From Przewalskia tangutica (lineage: Eukaryota > Streptophyta > Magnoliopsida > Solanales > Solanaceae): a DNA stretch of 64,000 nucleotides. The DNA lies in assembly GCA_029844215.1 (NCBI GenBank), contig CM056733.1, positions 48,993,142-49,057,141 on the forward strand, written 5' to 3'. Below the pieces are notes generated by a model that saw only the letters and a list, made by a program, of their open reading frames with translations, ran no database searches and was not told the DNA's origin. Below, piece by piece: positions 10,671-23,260 of the stretch (its first letter is position 1; each line of letters starts with the position of its first letter). The position numbers and the translations under genes were made by a program.

Positions 10671-11065
10671 AAGAAATGGCCAACCAATGGCCAAGATTCA
10701 TCCAAGTGTTAGGCAAGTGTAAGGCCAAGATTAAGCCATGTGCTACCTTATCCATCTACCCAAAATATCCTACCTAACCCTTGACCACATTTTTAGCACA
10801 AAAACGTGCCCAAGTCGCCCTCTTTGCCGTCCCTAGCTTCAATGTGAGGTGACACATGTCACCCTCCCGCTGGTCCAAAATGTTTCGCCTCTCTAAAAAT
10901 CCGCAAAAATTATTAATGACATAGCCGAATTTTCCTTCAAAGTCGTGGAAACGCTTTAAAAACGACTCCTTTGGGTAGCTATGCACAAATTCGAACCTAT
11001 GCCTACTTGCAGGCTCAATTTGTATACGTACGCCTCACGTATATACTCCGAAATACGGTATAACA

Positions 11066-11077
11066 TTCTCCCTCCTT
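11066..11077 (-). other. T1 polypurine tract
   Basis: Minus strand AAGGAGGGAGAA directly abuts the 3' LTR start, the position where plus-strand DNA synthesis is primed. Confidence 0.85.
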
Positions 11078-11800
11078 AGAAACATTCGCCCCGAATGTTC
11101 CTTCTCAAACAGATAACGGTTCTTCCGACAAGTTGCCAACGCCACACCGCCACGAAATATCACACGCTCTCTTCCTTCCTTACTCGTGCCCTTCTGACAC
11201 TTGAACTCCTCTAGCATACGCATCACACTTCACTCATTGCTTTCCCAAAACTTTGAGTCACCACCTCCAAACTTGGTCATCTTACTAGCTTCAATCTCCT
11301 TAAGGCCATTCCCGCCTTCACGATCCGCCTGGTCGAACATATCCACGAACTCATACGATGGTTATCTAATCATGGGCCTAGCACCCTCGTGACCTACCAC
11401 CGGCGGACCACCCAGAGCTGACCCCACTTTGAAACCGCCGCAGTTGGCCCTCAACACGGCCCCAACCCGACCCACTTACGCATCAAGCTCTTGCTCCCGA
11501 TCCTAACAATCTTTATACAGCGTCATGAAAGCTACCACTTCCATTGCACACTACCCAGTGACTTTATCACACAAAACGTTCTAGGCATAAAAATGCACTC
11601 CGTCAAGGATCACTTGCAAAATCTGGTACTCAAGACGGCCTTACATCTAAGGTCTCAACTGTAATATTCTAAGGTTCATCATTTTCTCACCCTCAAGCTT
11701 ACCCTTCTCACAACCAGTTCTACATCACGCTTTAGCACAACGCTATCCGAACATAACACTAAACACATCATCACATCATCAATACATACAAAACTCTGTA
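11078..11800 (-). other. T1 internal spacer, unrecognised
   Basis: Sequence between degraded gag and the polypurine tract. It is shared with T5 (43048-43800) and, in part, with the T2 and T4 spacers: the word GGGCCTAGCACCCTCGTGAC and its neighbours recur. The minus-strand frame near 11226 has runs of open codons but none is conserved between copies. No RT, RNase H or integrase motif is seen. Its origin is unknown. Confidence 0.6.
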
Positions 11801-12984
11801 GGTTAAGGATATACCGAAAATAGGCGATTCTGAGGACCGCTAAAATCGGGAACTTCCACCGCGACTCTACCGTGGCCCGCCGGTGTATGAACATCCCGCT
11901 CGACTATGGGAGGTGAAGAACCCGCAATCGATCCCGTAGTCAGGCTATCCTACCACACTCGCCTGGACAATTTCTCCCAAATGGCCTCGCCGCCGCATGT
12001 AAAACAAACTCCCGACTAGCACGACACTCCCACCGCGAGTCTACCACGGCCACAACGAGGTAGGGTGGCTTCACCGCTAACACCTCTCGCTTCTCGAAAA
12101 TCAACCTCGAGCCTCGACCGCTCCCGAATACTCGATGCTCAAGATTGCGAGGACCACTCAGATCGGGCGAGGCGCATAACTAGTCTCGCCGAGGCGGTCC
12201 GCCGAAAGTCACCAAAGGACTCGCTGCTCGCCCTCTTCGCCGACCTCGTTATTTCGCCGATTTCTCCGCCTCACCTCCAAGTGCATAAGCTCGCATGCGG
12301 CACGTCCATGCCCTACAAGAGCTACACCTAACAACTCTCGCTAGGTAATCATCGAGCCTCAGAACATATCGGTGCACTCGATCCTCCATACTAGCTACTA
12401 ATGCGGGACGCACGCCAATGAGTCGAACTCACATTGTACTCAACCGCACGCCTGCTCGCCGCAACCCCAAAAATCTGTTTACCCGAGCCCTCTCATCCGC
12501 GAGGCAAGAAATGTGCAAGAAAGGCCTCGAGAACTCGCCCCATAAAGCCGAAGTGCATGCTCTCCCGACGCCTCCCACGATCAAACCGGGCCGATCATAA
12601 GTATCACGCAGCCGATGCGAACTCTAGACCACCGACTCGTCTCCGATGCTCGATCACTCATGATCCACAGAATCGCCGGATGAACTCCTCGCGATCATCC
12701 TCGTGCCTCACCCATAAAACTCAAGCGTTACACTCGTAAAATCCCGTAATCTCAAATCGCTCGCCGGGGTGAACTACGGTGCTACTGGATCGAATCGCCG
12801 GCCCAAATTTTATCTCAAGTTCGCCACAACCTCGCCATTAATCGCCATCTCCTTGTAACCCATCTCATCTCGCCTCACTGTAGGATCGAGGCTCGTATCG
12901 TGGTCTCGTAGAGATCGCCGCCGCTTCTACTCAGATCTTCCTTCGCCGCTTGCCCTTCTCGCCCGGTTGCTTGGCGCGAGGCAT
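11801..12984 (-). pseudogene. gag: T1 degraded gag
   Basis: Gag would form the particle that packages element RNA. The start at 12984 follows a leader shared with T2-T6 and gives MPRAKQPGEKGK, a basic N-terminus like the MPPR/MPRA starts of its relatives. The zinc-knuckle area is expected near 11950-12030 from comparison with T2 and T3. The frame is broken many times, so only the start and general identity are supported. Confidence 0.6.
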
Positions 12985-13172
12985 AATCGTAAAGGAAAGG
13001 AATACGCCGAGGGGTTCAACTCATCACACAACTCTAAGGCACGATCTCGTAATGAGAAGAATGGAAACCAATCCTAAATGTCCTATAGCCTCGACATTAT
13101 AGATGTGGTGCACAACACACCGATAATCAAGACTTACTAGACACGGTCAGAGACACTTTCCGAGGACTAATC

Positions 13173-13184
13173 GCTTCGATACCA
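13173..13184 (-). other. T1 primer binding site (initiator Met tRNA)
   Basis: Minus strand TGGTATCGAAGC lies four bases inside the 5' LTR edge. The canonical site complementary to the 3' end of plant initiator tRNA-Met is TGGTATCAGAGC, matched perfectly in T5. Confidence 0.85.
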
Positions 13185-13788
13185 CTTTTGTCACGACCAA
13201 CCTGGCCCGGATCGTGCCTTACCCCGGCACCCTAGTGATACAACATCGAGAAAATCAATGAAATAAAATACGAACATGAAATAAGAGATATTATAAGTAA
13301 CAAAGTCAACTAAAACAGCTTGCCTTCGTGATAAATATATACAAACCCCAACAGCTTTAATCTTTTTACAACCCCGCCACAACAAGATTTCATGCACTTA
13401 AGATTTACAACAACTATGACGGACAGTGCTCGCCATACCCTCGAATGTACAAGAACCTACAACTCAGTGGAACACATACCAAAAGATAAGCCTCCAAGGA
13501 ACTGAGCTTCCCAAAACGCTAAATGAGATCCTAAACGCGGATCGATAATGATGTACTCCTACCATGCAGATGAACGCAGCCCCAAGGAGGTCGATAACAG
13601 TACCAAGTATGTGAAATCAGAAATATCAGAATGAAATCATAATAGTCTATAAAAGGTGAGACAGTATGATAACCAAACTACAAGACACACACATAACAGC
13701 TTATATCAATTCGTGGTCTCATGCCCATTAACATCAATCCCGCCCATGAGTACCTTCCTCACTACCTAGCTTATGATATGATAACAAC

Positions 13789-14131
13789 AAGACAACAATC
13801 CAAATGGGAGCATACCCGCAGCGCTTACGATCGTCGTCAGATGTCCAAAGGGAACAAATAAGACAACATTCCAAATGGAAGCATACCCGCGCGCTACGAT
13901 CGTGTCGCGATGTCCAAAGTGGAAACAATAAGACAACATTCCAAATGGAAGCATACCCGCAGCGCTACGATCGTGTCGATGTCCAAAGGAGCAAATAAGA
14001 CAACATTCCAAATGGAAGCATACCCGCGCGCTACGATCGTGTCAAGATGTCCAAAGGGAAACAATAAGACAACAAGCAGAATCAAAGTGGAAGATACCCG
14101 CAGCGCCACGATCGTGGTCGAGATGTCCAAA
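13789..14131 (-). repeat. ~66-bp LTR minisatellite in T1 5' LTR
   Basis: About five units, the same array as at 8083-8424. Overlapping ORFs on both strands here are repeat artefacts. Confidence 0.9.
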
Positions 14132-15276
14132 GTGATTTAACAAAAGTAACACTATCAACGCGAACGCACTGCGGAATTGCTCCGCCACCGCCAAGACGCC
14201 CAAGTAAGTTCTTAACAAGTCAACCGACCCTCCATCGAGACGCCAGAGTATAGAAACACAATCTTTGCACAACAAAGGCTATCACAACAAGCATAGGCAA
14301 GTTTCACAACAACAAGCATAGGCAAGTTTCACATCAACAAGCATAGGCAAGTTTCACAACTCAAAGTACTTTCATTTTATGCCAAAGTCCGGGTTTTAAC
14401 CCTAAAGTACTACGACGTTAAATTCCTTCTAAAGAGATTTATTCCTTTTATATAAAAGTCACCCGATACCCGTAGTATAAAAATAGAGTGACTTATATCT
14501 TTTAAGTAAACCAAAACAACTTCCATACTTTTTTTTTTTTTTAAAGTCAAGTTACCACGTTAAAACCAATGATAAAACCTTTCTTTTGTTTTCATAAGGT
14601 CGTTATAACCAACTTCCCATAAAGCTGTTATAACACCTTATGCTTTAAACCATTTTAAGACAACACAATGCCTTTCTTTTCCTAAGGTTCCAGCTTGCCT
14701 AATTTTAATTACGCAAGTCTCTTTTTGAAAAGTTTCATAGTTCAATGTCTTAATCTCTTTTAAAACAATTGAGTAACATATGCCATAAAGTAGCAGTTAT
14801 TCTTGTTCGTAATCAATATTATTAAGCAACCATGATCTAGAAAATGTAATATCATTTTGTCTCATCTTAGCTTCTATGCAGATGGAGGTTTCTACTGGTT
14901 TTAATAATACTTAATTATTCAATACATTTTCCTTTATTAACGCTGCAGTGGTTTGTCGATACACATTCGATTTCCAAATCAAGAAACATTATTCCTTCCA
15001 AAACCAAGTACTCATTACTCACGAACGAGGTTTCACACAAACATCCATATTAAGTCAAGTCTCTTAACTTCTAAACCATTAAACCATTCTTTTATCTCTC
15101 TTAAGGCGTTACACCTAACTTCTCATAAAGTCGTATAACTTTTATGTTTTCAAACCAAGTATACACTTCTTTCAAAAAGGTTTCTTAATCTCTTAGAATA
15201 CTTCAAGGTTCTTTTACAACAAGCTCGGTTATAAGTCAAATCGCTTATCTTTAAAACCACAAAGCATTTCTCATTT

Positions 15277-15328
15277 ACATAGAGTCGTTATAACTAACTT
15301 CCCATAAAGCCGTTATAACACTTTATGT
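15277..15328 (-). repeat. Conserved LTR hairpin, T1 5' LTR
   Basis: Same hairpin as at 9557-9608, with arm GTCGTTATAAC restored relative to the 3' LTR copy. Confidence 0.65.
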
Positions 15329-16363
15329 TTAAAGACAATCAAATACATTTAACACATGTACGCTCACCGTACTACATAGTTATACACATATCATGCTAGA
15401 ACAGATAGGAAGAGGTTCACATACCTCGCGACGAGTATCGACTAATAGCAAAACGCCCAAGTACTTCAAACCGTCGCTACACTCTCACCAAGCGTATCAC
15501 TCCACACGTAGTACTACAACCTATAGAGGCCACAAAGCGCCTATTAATATCTTTAGATCTCAATGTAGAATATTCTACGTAAAATTCGCAAAGACTCTCC
15601 CCGCAACAACAGAAATCTCCTCCTCTATCGAGGCCGCTACCAAGCCAACCAGTGGGGTTAACATGTCTAACCGACGTGTACAATTCTACTACACAAGAAT
15701 GCTACACAAGTCTCATCAGAATACACCCCATGTAATTACGCTCAGCTTTCTTCTTTAAATTCAGCTTAAGTCGCAAGACATCGCTGTAAGTATTATTCAA
15801 AGCTTAAGTCAAAAGACATTGCCGCACAATTATAATGTTCAGTTCTATATATAGTATACTTCAACTATATATTCCTACAATATGTAATTTCCAATTACAA
15901 TAAGGTCAAGAGTGTTTACCTCGATAAGCCCAAAATTATCCGAGTTTATATGTCGATCCCGAGCAAGGTTTAGCTCCTACTCCGCGCGCGCTTCGACCGC
16001 CTCCAACTAACCCTTAGAAGTTCTAACCAACTTCTACTTATAACTTCAACTACGTGAAGATTTACTTAGGGTTTCATTTTTGTGGATCGGGAAGTATAAT
16101 AGTATTTTCTGGCTTTTGTATGTTGTAACTCGGGAATACTACAAGGTATTTGGGCCAAGGTATTTGGGCATAACAACAATACTAGAGAGTATTTCTATAC
16201 CACAAAGGGGGTATTATACGAAGACAACTAGGCTGGGGTACCCTAAGAAAAACACCACAAAGTGGGAGGGGTTTCGCCATGGTTGGACGAGAACCACAAG
16301 AAGGGGTAGGGAAGGATTTCAAGACTTAGGCAATTTTTGGATGAAGAAGTTCATCAAGTTAAA

Positions 16364-16379
16364 GGGGTATTTATAGGTC
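16364..16379 (-). promoter_or_regulatory. TATA box, T1 5' LTR
   Basis: Minus strand GACCTATAAATACCCC, about 410 bp from the LTR start. This would be the promoter driving T1 RNA. Confidence 0.78.
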
Positions 16380-16790
16380 AAGAAATGGCCAACCAATGGC
16401 CAAGATTCATCCAAGTGTTAGGCAAGTGTAAGGCCAAGATTAAGCCATGTGCTACCTTATCCATCTACCCAAAATATCCTACCTAACCCTTGACCACATT
16501 TTTTAGCACAAAAACGCCTCAAGTCGCCCTCTTTGCCGCCCCTAGCTTTAATGCGAGGTGACACATGTCACCCTCCCGCTGGTCCAAAATGTTTCGCCTC
16601 TCTAAAAATCCGCAAAAATTATTAATGACATAGCCGGAATTTTCCCTTCGAAAGCTGTGGAAACGTTTCGTCGAAAAACGACTCCTTTTGGTAGCTATGC
16701 ACAAATTCGAACCTATGCCTACTTTAAGGCTCAAATTGTATACGTACGCCCTCACGTATATACTCTGGAAATACGGGGTATAACACCTTG

Positions 16791-17695
16791 CTAGCCTTTC
16801 CACCCTTCAAGTAGAATACGCTACTCGTAGTACTTCAACCTATAATAGTCATAACACGTCCATTAACCTCTAGCTTCAATCGTAGAATATTCTAAGTGTA
16901 AAGTCACTAAATCCTACGGAAAATCGGACAGCACTTCCTTTGTTTCTACATACTTTGCCACCTTTTTCAAGGCCGAATACAATAACCAAACATGACACAT
17001 TTAAAGCTCAACATACCAACCAATCAAAGGGGATTACACGCCTTACAATACGTGTAAAATTCCGCCCCACAATTCATACCAAGTAAGTTTAATATCCTAG
17101 CCATTCTCGGCCAACTTATAATCAATCCTAAGTCCTTTCCAATTCTTTTTTTCAATCCAAGTTCTTAGGTCTAACATGTTATATATTCATAGACAACTTC
17201 AACAACTACAATTTCCCTCTTTATATAACATGTGACGACTTATACTTATAATCAACTTGAATTGTAATATTAAGCCTAAATATGCTAGTTTCGGATTAGG
17301 GTTTCAATAGCCAATATACTTATCAAACTTCATAATATAAACATCTCATACTTGCTAATATCCATAGCTACAACAATAATAAATCTTAATTACTAAAACG
17401 ACAAGAATTATACCTTTACAAGACCTTAAAATTTCCAAGATTCAAAGTCGCTCCTTAGAAATGCTTAGCTCCTTTCCTTTACGCTCCAATACACTATTTG
17501 AAGCCCTTAGAAGTTCACAACCAACTTCTCTTCCATTTCAAATCCAAAACTAGGAAAACTACTTTGGTTTTCGCCTTGCGACTAACGTGAAAACGCCGTT
17601 TTTCCGAAATCTTTCTATTGAGATACCCTTAGGGACCTTGGGTTTAAGTCTTGTGAATAATGGAACAAAACTTCTAAGTCTCTTACAAAAAAAAT
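16791..17695 (-). repeat. Old divergent LTR, segment 3
   Basis: Resumes the old LTR after T1: CTAGCCTTTCCACCC matches the block following CAACCTTG in T5's LTR. The order of modules (polypyrimidine, AACCAACTTC, GATTAGGGTTTC-like) follows the younger LTRs, but sequence identity is low. It ends at the 5' end of LINE-b. No gene is visible in these 900 bases. Confidence 0.6.
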
Positions 17696-17827
17696 GAGTT
17701 AGAGAGAAGTTTCTCTCACTAAGAAAACGCTCTCAACGTTTCCCTTAGTTGCTCCTTAGGTTTCTTCCTCTTCTTCCCCTTAGATTTTCGTTTGATTCAT
17801 TATGGTTTGATTGTTATTGTCCACAAT

Positions 17828-20562
17828 ATGAAAAAATCTAAACGTTACACACGTTCTAGCAATGATTCGTGAGGTTCAGCGGTTCGCTAAAGCTAGAACA
17901 AAGAAGAAAAAAGAATGGCAGAGTCCAACAATTGCCGAGGAAAATCTTATTCCTAATCTCGACCCTTCGTGTTGGTTCATGTTACCTGCATCGCGCTTTC
18001 CTTTAGAAAATGGAGTAGATGAGTCTATGCGACAAAGGCTCCCTGCCTGGGGCAAACATATCGCAATTGAAAGCATGGATATTAGTGAGTTTGCGCGTAA
18101 CTTCCGCAGACCATTGACGCGCCCTAATGCTACTATGGTGGTTGATCATTCCACGCCAATTTGTTGGTAAAGGATCATTTCGAAGAACTAGACAAATACC
18201 CAAAGATTAGTACTCGACACTACCCGAAACTCTCGTGTTAGCCTAAAAGGGTTAGAATCTAGGCCGACATCAGAATTGGTGAAGCAAGACACGATGACAT
18301 TCTCGCCCAAACCGGTCGTGGCGCTGGTCAAAAGTTCTGGCGGGTCGTGCAGTGTTCATGGGTCCAAGAGTAATCATGTCTTGTTTGATTCAAGTCGGTG
18401 AAAGCATTGATGGTACTCCTATCCCCAAGAAGTTCAACGCGGTGTCAAGAGAGCAAACTTCAATGCCCCGAAATGATGTGACTACTCCTATTACGGGTCT
18501 TGGGTCGTAAGGCTAAGGCGGGTCACGAGGATAACAATGATACTAGGAATATGCACTCTATGCAAGGATCAAGATCGATGTGGAATACGGGCGGTTTCTA
18601 TCCCCAAGGACTCTAACGCCATTATTGAGGGTGCCGAGGCGCCACACATTAATGTCGCGGTATCAACATGTCACTCACAACCACGCCTTTATGATGGTCC
18701 GATTTCCAAGGCGGGATAACCTAGGGACATTAACTACCCCGCTTTACAAGGAGCTAAGTCCGCGTGTGTTCTAACATTTTTATTGAGGTGCCGAGGCGCC
18801 GCACATTTATGAGGCGTATCAATGACTCTCTAATAACTCCGGACTTTATGATGGTCTTGGTTCCAAGACGGATCGTGGACAATCTAGGGCATTGACTACT
18901 CACGTTACACGAAGAGCCAAGTCAATTGTGAGAAACAAAGCTATTTCTATGTCCAAGCGAGCCTAGAACTCCATAACCATCAATGATGCAAGAGCCGAGG
19001 CGCCGCACATTTACGAGGCGTATCAATGACTCTCTAATAACTCCGACTTTATGATGGTCCGGGTTCCAAGACGGATCAGGGGGACAATCTAGGGACATTG
19101 ACTACTCACGTTACACGAAGAGCCAAGTCAATTGTGAGAAACAAAGCTATTTCTATGTCCAAGGAGCCTAGGAACTCCATAACCATCAATGATGCAAGAG
19201 CCGAGGCGTCGCGATTGAATGAGACGGATTCAAAGTGCCTTCTCGTGATTCAAGTCAACAACCCTGCATTTCTTTGTTGTCACCAATGAAGCCTTCCCTA
19301 CTTTAGCTAGTTTGCTAAGTGGAGGCAATCTCAAGAATCACAACACTCCTTTCGCCTTTAACACTTCCTGATTCGGTAGTAGTCTTTAACATCCCCCCTC
19401 TCTCATCTAACACCACTTCACTACTTCCTGAATTTCACAACGCCACACCCTTCTATCTCCTCTTCCTTCAATTCCTTCTGAAAACCAACACAAATTCCCT
19501 ACCCTCCCAAATGGCACGCAAATCATCTCTTCTATCATGGCCCAAACTCACTCCCTTCTACCCTTCCTCTCGCCTATACCTCCGGATATACCTCCCAATG
19601 ATTTACACACTAATGCATCTCCTAAACCACATCATATCCCTACCACGGCCACAACTCAAAACAATCTTCCCCAAACCATGGCAAAGTCCCTTCCTCCTAA
19701 AAAGACTTACGCCGAGTCTTCATGAACTAGATTGAGGCAAAAGGTATGAAGTTACAATTTATTGAACAACAAGGGCGAAGTACATATAGAAGTCGAGGAC
19801 GAAGTTCCTTTCATAGAAACTGGGGCTATTGCCTAATAGGTCGCTTTCACTGTCCTTTCCTGAAGAGAAGCATTGAATACGATTGTGAAAAGACGGGAGT
19901 TAAATGCCGATTATACCTTATGGCAAATCGCCGATGTTGTTCAAATTCATGACGGAGGAAGAACGCACTAATGTACTTCACGGAGGCCCTTATATGGTCT
20001 ACGGAAAACCATGATGCTCAAGGCTATCAATAAAGGAGTTATTATAACGGATGATTTGTTTATGGACATTCCTATTGGGTCACTTTCCTGACATTCCCTT
20101 TCTATTCGAGGTAACGCCTTAGTAAGATTGCTTCACGTGTAGGAAAACCTCTTTACACCGACCAATATACTAAGGAAAGGTCTAAAATGAACTATGCAAG
20201 AGTTCTAGTGGAAGTGGATGTTAGCAAGGAGCCGATAATGGATTTTGTCGTCAATCTCCCGATAATGTAGGTATACTCAAAGGGTAAACTATGAGAATTA
20301 CCCTGACTTTTGCTATCATCATGCGGCTTTTGGACACAACCATTTGAAGTGTAGGAAGCTGCGGATGATGTCAACAATGAAGAAGCTCCAAAACACGCAC
20401 ATCGAGGTACCCCTAACAACAAGGATGATTCTACTCGTTTGAAGGTCAACAAAGGTACGGTGGAACCAACCTCATCTCTCATCCACCAACTCATCAACAT
20501 CCCGTAGATGCGATAACTTGATGGACATCAAGAAACCGAGCACACAACACCTCCGTACGGAG
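17828..20562 (+). pseudogene. LINE-b ORF1, broken and truncated
   Basis: Starts MKKSKRYTRSSND as in LINE-a. It carries an expanded repeat region (18605-19205), the DUF4283-like stretch near 19965-20010 and a knuckle at about 20310 reading CYHHAAFGHNHLKC, in which the second zinc-binding Cys of LINE-a is His. Many frameshifts occur. The frame is cut by T2 at 20562 and a further 91 bases appear at 29692. Confidence 0.75.
18790..19199 (+). repeat. Tandem ~205-bp duplication in LINE-b ORF1
   Basis: Two nearly identical units, 18790-18993 and 18994-19199, each starting GCCGAGGCGCCGCACATTTA, followed by a third partial start at 19200. LINE-a has this module without the duplication. It differs from the 171-bp repeat register, so it is a separate, later event. 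Confidence 0.82.
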
Positions 20563-21184
20563 TATCACGACCTGCCCGGCTCGTGATCGTGCCTTACCCG
20601 CACCCAAGTAGTCATACATCGAGAAAACCAATGAATATAAAACAACCAAGATATGAAACAAGATAAGTAAGACACGCTGGGAAAAGTTGCCTTTCGGCAT
20701 AATGTATATAAATAACCCAAAACGAATAGCTACATCCTAACCTTACAACAGTCTACAGACTTCTAAGAGTTTAAACAACAATGGCGGACAGTGGCCCCGC
20801 CATACCTCAATACAAATATCTACAACGACAGTGGACCATACTAAAATGCTAAGCTTCCGAGAACTGAGCTTTCAACGCCAAGCGGTGATCCTAAGAACGG
20901 ATCAGTAGGAGTACCTTTACTCATGCAGATGAACGCACTTCGGGCGAGGTCAAGATAACAGTACCAAGTATGGAAATCAAAATATCAGAATGAAATCATA
21001 GTAGTCTATAAAAGGCAGAGACAGTATGATAAGCCAACACTACGATTCACAATAAATAAGGCCATGCCAAGTCGTGACTCATGCCTCAAAGTCATCACAA
21101 TAGAACTGCACGGTAAGTACGAAGGCATAGCCGACTACTAAAACCCACAGCACCAACAAGGTCATAAATCAGACATGAGATCTG

Positions 21185-21480
21185 CTAGACCGCCACATGA
21201 TCAAAGCCGCCACTCGCTCGCAAAGATCTAATGTGCGATCCAGCCCCGAACTTCCCGCACCCGCATAGGCCAAACAGATAGGCCCGCATGAGGTATAACC
21301 CCGCATCGAGGGTAGCTACTCCCAGCCGCCCTAGACACGCCGTCCGCATGGCTACAAGAACCGCATGACCACAAGCGGCCGTGATACTAACTCGAACTCC
21401 CGCAGCTCCGCATAGGCCATACTGCACTCCGCATAAGGTATTCTCGAATCATAGTCCATCGACCGCCGAAGTCTACCCCG
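21185..21480 (-). repeat. CCGCATAGG-rich block of type B LTR
   Basis: Dispersed short repeats (CCGCATAGGCCA, CCGCATGAGGTATAA, CCCCGCATCGAGG) rather than a regular array. The same block is at 26977-27270, 30394-30620, 37265-37560 (plus), 52090-52390 (plus), 57460-57740 (plus) and 60660-60970. Small ORFs here are not conserved between copies. Confidence 0.7.
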
Positions 21481-23244
21481 CATCGGAGGCGCTTAACCCC
21501 TGAGTTATGAATGATATAATATCAACATAACCGCTTATTGCTAAACAACATAAGCACAACAAGGAAAACCCTTTACACAAATATCACAAGATACTAACTC
21601 ACGTAGCATCCTAACATGTTTACTTATCAAGTCAACAAGAAAATATTACAAGACTATCACAAATCAATACAATCAAGTTATTCACACAAGGTACTTTCTA
21701 TATTATGTTAACAAGTTCGTTGTTAGCCCCAAAGTACTTCATGTATTACTTTTTAAAAGATCCGCTTCTTTTACAAAAGTCACACAATACCCGTAGTATA
21801 AAAATAGAGTAATTATCTTTCAAGTCCATTAAAACACTTCTCCTTGTAAAATCAAGTAACAACATTCTTTTCCTAACGCTCAAGTTTGCCTAATTTCAAT
21901 TACTCAAGTTTCTCATTTTCAAAGTGGTTTGTAGTTCATAGTTTTAATCCTTTAAAACAATTTGAGAAACATATACCCTAAGTGTGAGTAGGTTATTATT
22001 ATTCGTAACAATCTTATTACAAAGCCATGATCTAGTAAATGTAATATCCTTTTGTCTCATCTTAGCTCCTATGCAGATGGAAGTTTCTACTAGTTTTAAT
22101 AATACCTTATTAGTCAAAATAATTCCTTTATTAGCGTTGTGGTTTGTTCGACATTTATTCGATTGGTAAAACATCATTCCTTTTGAAAACCAAAAATACT
22201 AATTACTCACTAATGAGGTTTCACACTTTTAACAAAATTCATATTAGTATAATAAGTCAAGTCTCTTATTTCCTTAAATCAATAAATCGTTCTTTTTATC
22301 ACTCTTAAGCCGTTATACCTAACCTCCCATAAAGCTAGTATAACTCTTCACTTTTAAAACCAAGTGTTACTCTTCGTTAAAAATGATTCAAGATTATTTT
22401 GAAATGTTTTCGCTTCTTATTATTCAAAGCTTAAGCCGTGAGGCATCATGCAAGTATTATTCAAAGTGCTTAAGCCAGGCATTGCCGTAAGTATTATTCG
22501 CTAACACATGTACGCTCACCGCATTATATATATTGTAAAATATCATGCTTTAGGAAGAATCACATACCTTCTCGGCGAAACCTCCCGCCAAGTTGAATAT
22601 GTCGCGCAGAGTATCGACTCATATCACCAAATACGCCTATCAACGCCCGCATCAGATCGCATAAAGTTCTAAGCAGAGGGTTCGTTATTCTACGGTCATT
22701 TGGGCAGACTTCCTACCCGTGAGCTACTCAAGTTCATCAGGAAAACAAATTCATGTAAGTACGCTCTATTATTCATCTTTTAAACCCTTCATCGTGATAA
22801 TAGCCAATTCTATTCTCGCAATATCCTTCTAAGTATTTAATACTTATTCCTATACTTCTACAAGATATATATTCTAATTACAAAAGGAGGATAAGGTTAT
22901 TTACCCTAAGCCCAATAATATCCTAGATAAAAGTCGCTACCGAGCAAGGTTTAGCTCCTAAGTCAGGCGCTCAGAGCTCCAATAAAACCTTAAAAGTTCT
23001 TCACAACTTCTACTAAGGACTAAGGGATTTGGGCTAGGTAATTCGGCATTATAACGATACTGTAAGGCAACTTTTCTACCGCTTATGGGGTAGTGTTTCC
23101 AGGCTAGCTTTATGTGGGGTTGCTCGCGGCTAGGGCTTCTCAAAAGGGGAGGGGTGTGTTTGGACGAAACAACAAGAGGGAGAGGGAGGGATTTGAGACT
23201 TAGATAGATTGCTCAATTTAGGATGAAATAACTCTTCAACAAGG

Positions 23245-23260
23245 GGGGTATTTATAGGTC
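23245..23260 (-). promoter_or_regulatory. TATA box, T2 3' LTR
   Basis: Minus strand GACCTATAAATACCCC, same position as in the other LTRs. Confidence 0.72.

Larger units (their letters stand above)
7486..11065 (-). repeat. T1 3' LTR, type A
   Basis: 3,580-bp LTR. On the plus strand it begins TGTCACGACC and ends GGTATAACA, i.e. TG...CA termini. It pairs with 13189-16785. Transcription would run right to left from the TATA box at 10655-10670, giving a short U3 of about 0.4 kb and a very long R/U5. It contains a ~66-bp minisatellite, a 24-bp repeat, the conserved 65-bp block at 9112-9176 and the hairpin at 9557-9608. ORFs in it, including one of 190 codons over the minisatellite, are not considered genes. 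Confidence 0.92.
7486..16785 (-). mobile_element. T1: complete type A LTR retrotransposon, non-autonomous
   Basis: 9.3 kb Ty3/gypsy-type element on the minus strand. It has two LTRs (7486-11065 and 13189-16785), a primer site next to the 5' LTR, a polypurine tract next to the 3' LTR and perfect 5-bp target duplications CCTTG (7481-7485 and 16786-16790). The internal region is only about 2.1 kb, with a degraded gag and a non-coding spacer but no RT or integrase motif. It would depend on enzymes from another element. It sits inside the old LTR. Confidence 0.93.
13189..16785 (-). repeat. T1 5' LTR, type A
   Basis: 3,597-bp partner of 7486-11065. Long AT-rich stretches are identical between the two, while short indels separate them in GC-rich parts. 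It has the minisatellite at 13789-14131, the 24-bp repeat at 14283-14360, the conserved block at 14831-14895, the hairpin at 15277-15328 and the TATA box at 16364-16379. It is followed by target duplication CCTTG at 16786-16790. Confidence 0.92.
17696..20562 (+). mobile_element. LINE-b, 5' part (second L1 copy)
   Basis: Closely similar to LINE-a from its 5' end to about LINE-a position 3315. It is interrupted by T2 and resumes at 29692-29782. The 3' half with ORF2 and A-tail is not in the window; by the nesting logic it should lie beyond T3's far end. The family and orientation are the same as LINE-a, in the same old LTR. Confidence 0.88.

Noticed and set aside
11078..11800. A captured host gene in the spacer of T1, T5, T2 and T4
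   Set aside because: Shared sequence exists and some minus-strand codon runs look coding, but no frame is conserved between copies and no domain was recognised. I leave it as an unknown spacer.
13789..14131. Possible CRISPR array
   Set aside because: Units of ~66 bp are contiguous and alike over their whole length with no unique spacers. It lies in an LTR of a plant element.
14935..15758. ORFs of 60-120 codons repeated at several places (for example MLEQIGRGSHTSRR at 9679, 15393, 46324 and 61987)
   Set aside because: The similar short frames recur because the LTRs recur. They differ in frame and length between copies, lie in non-coding LTR modules, and have no recognised domain.
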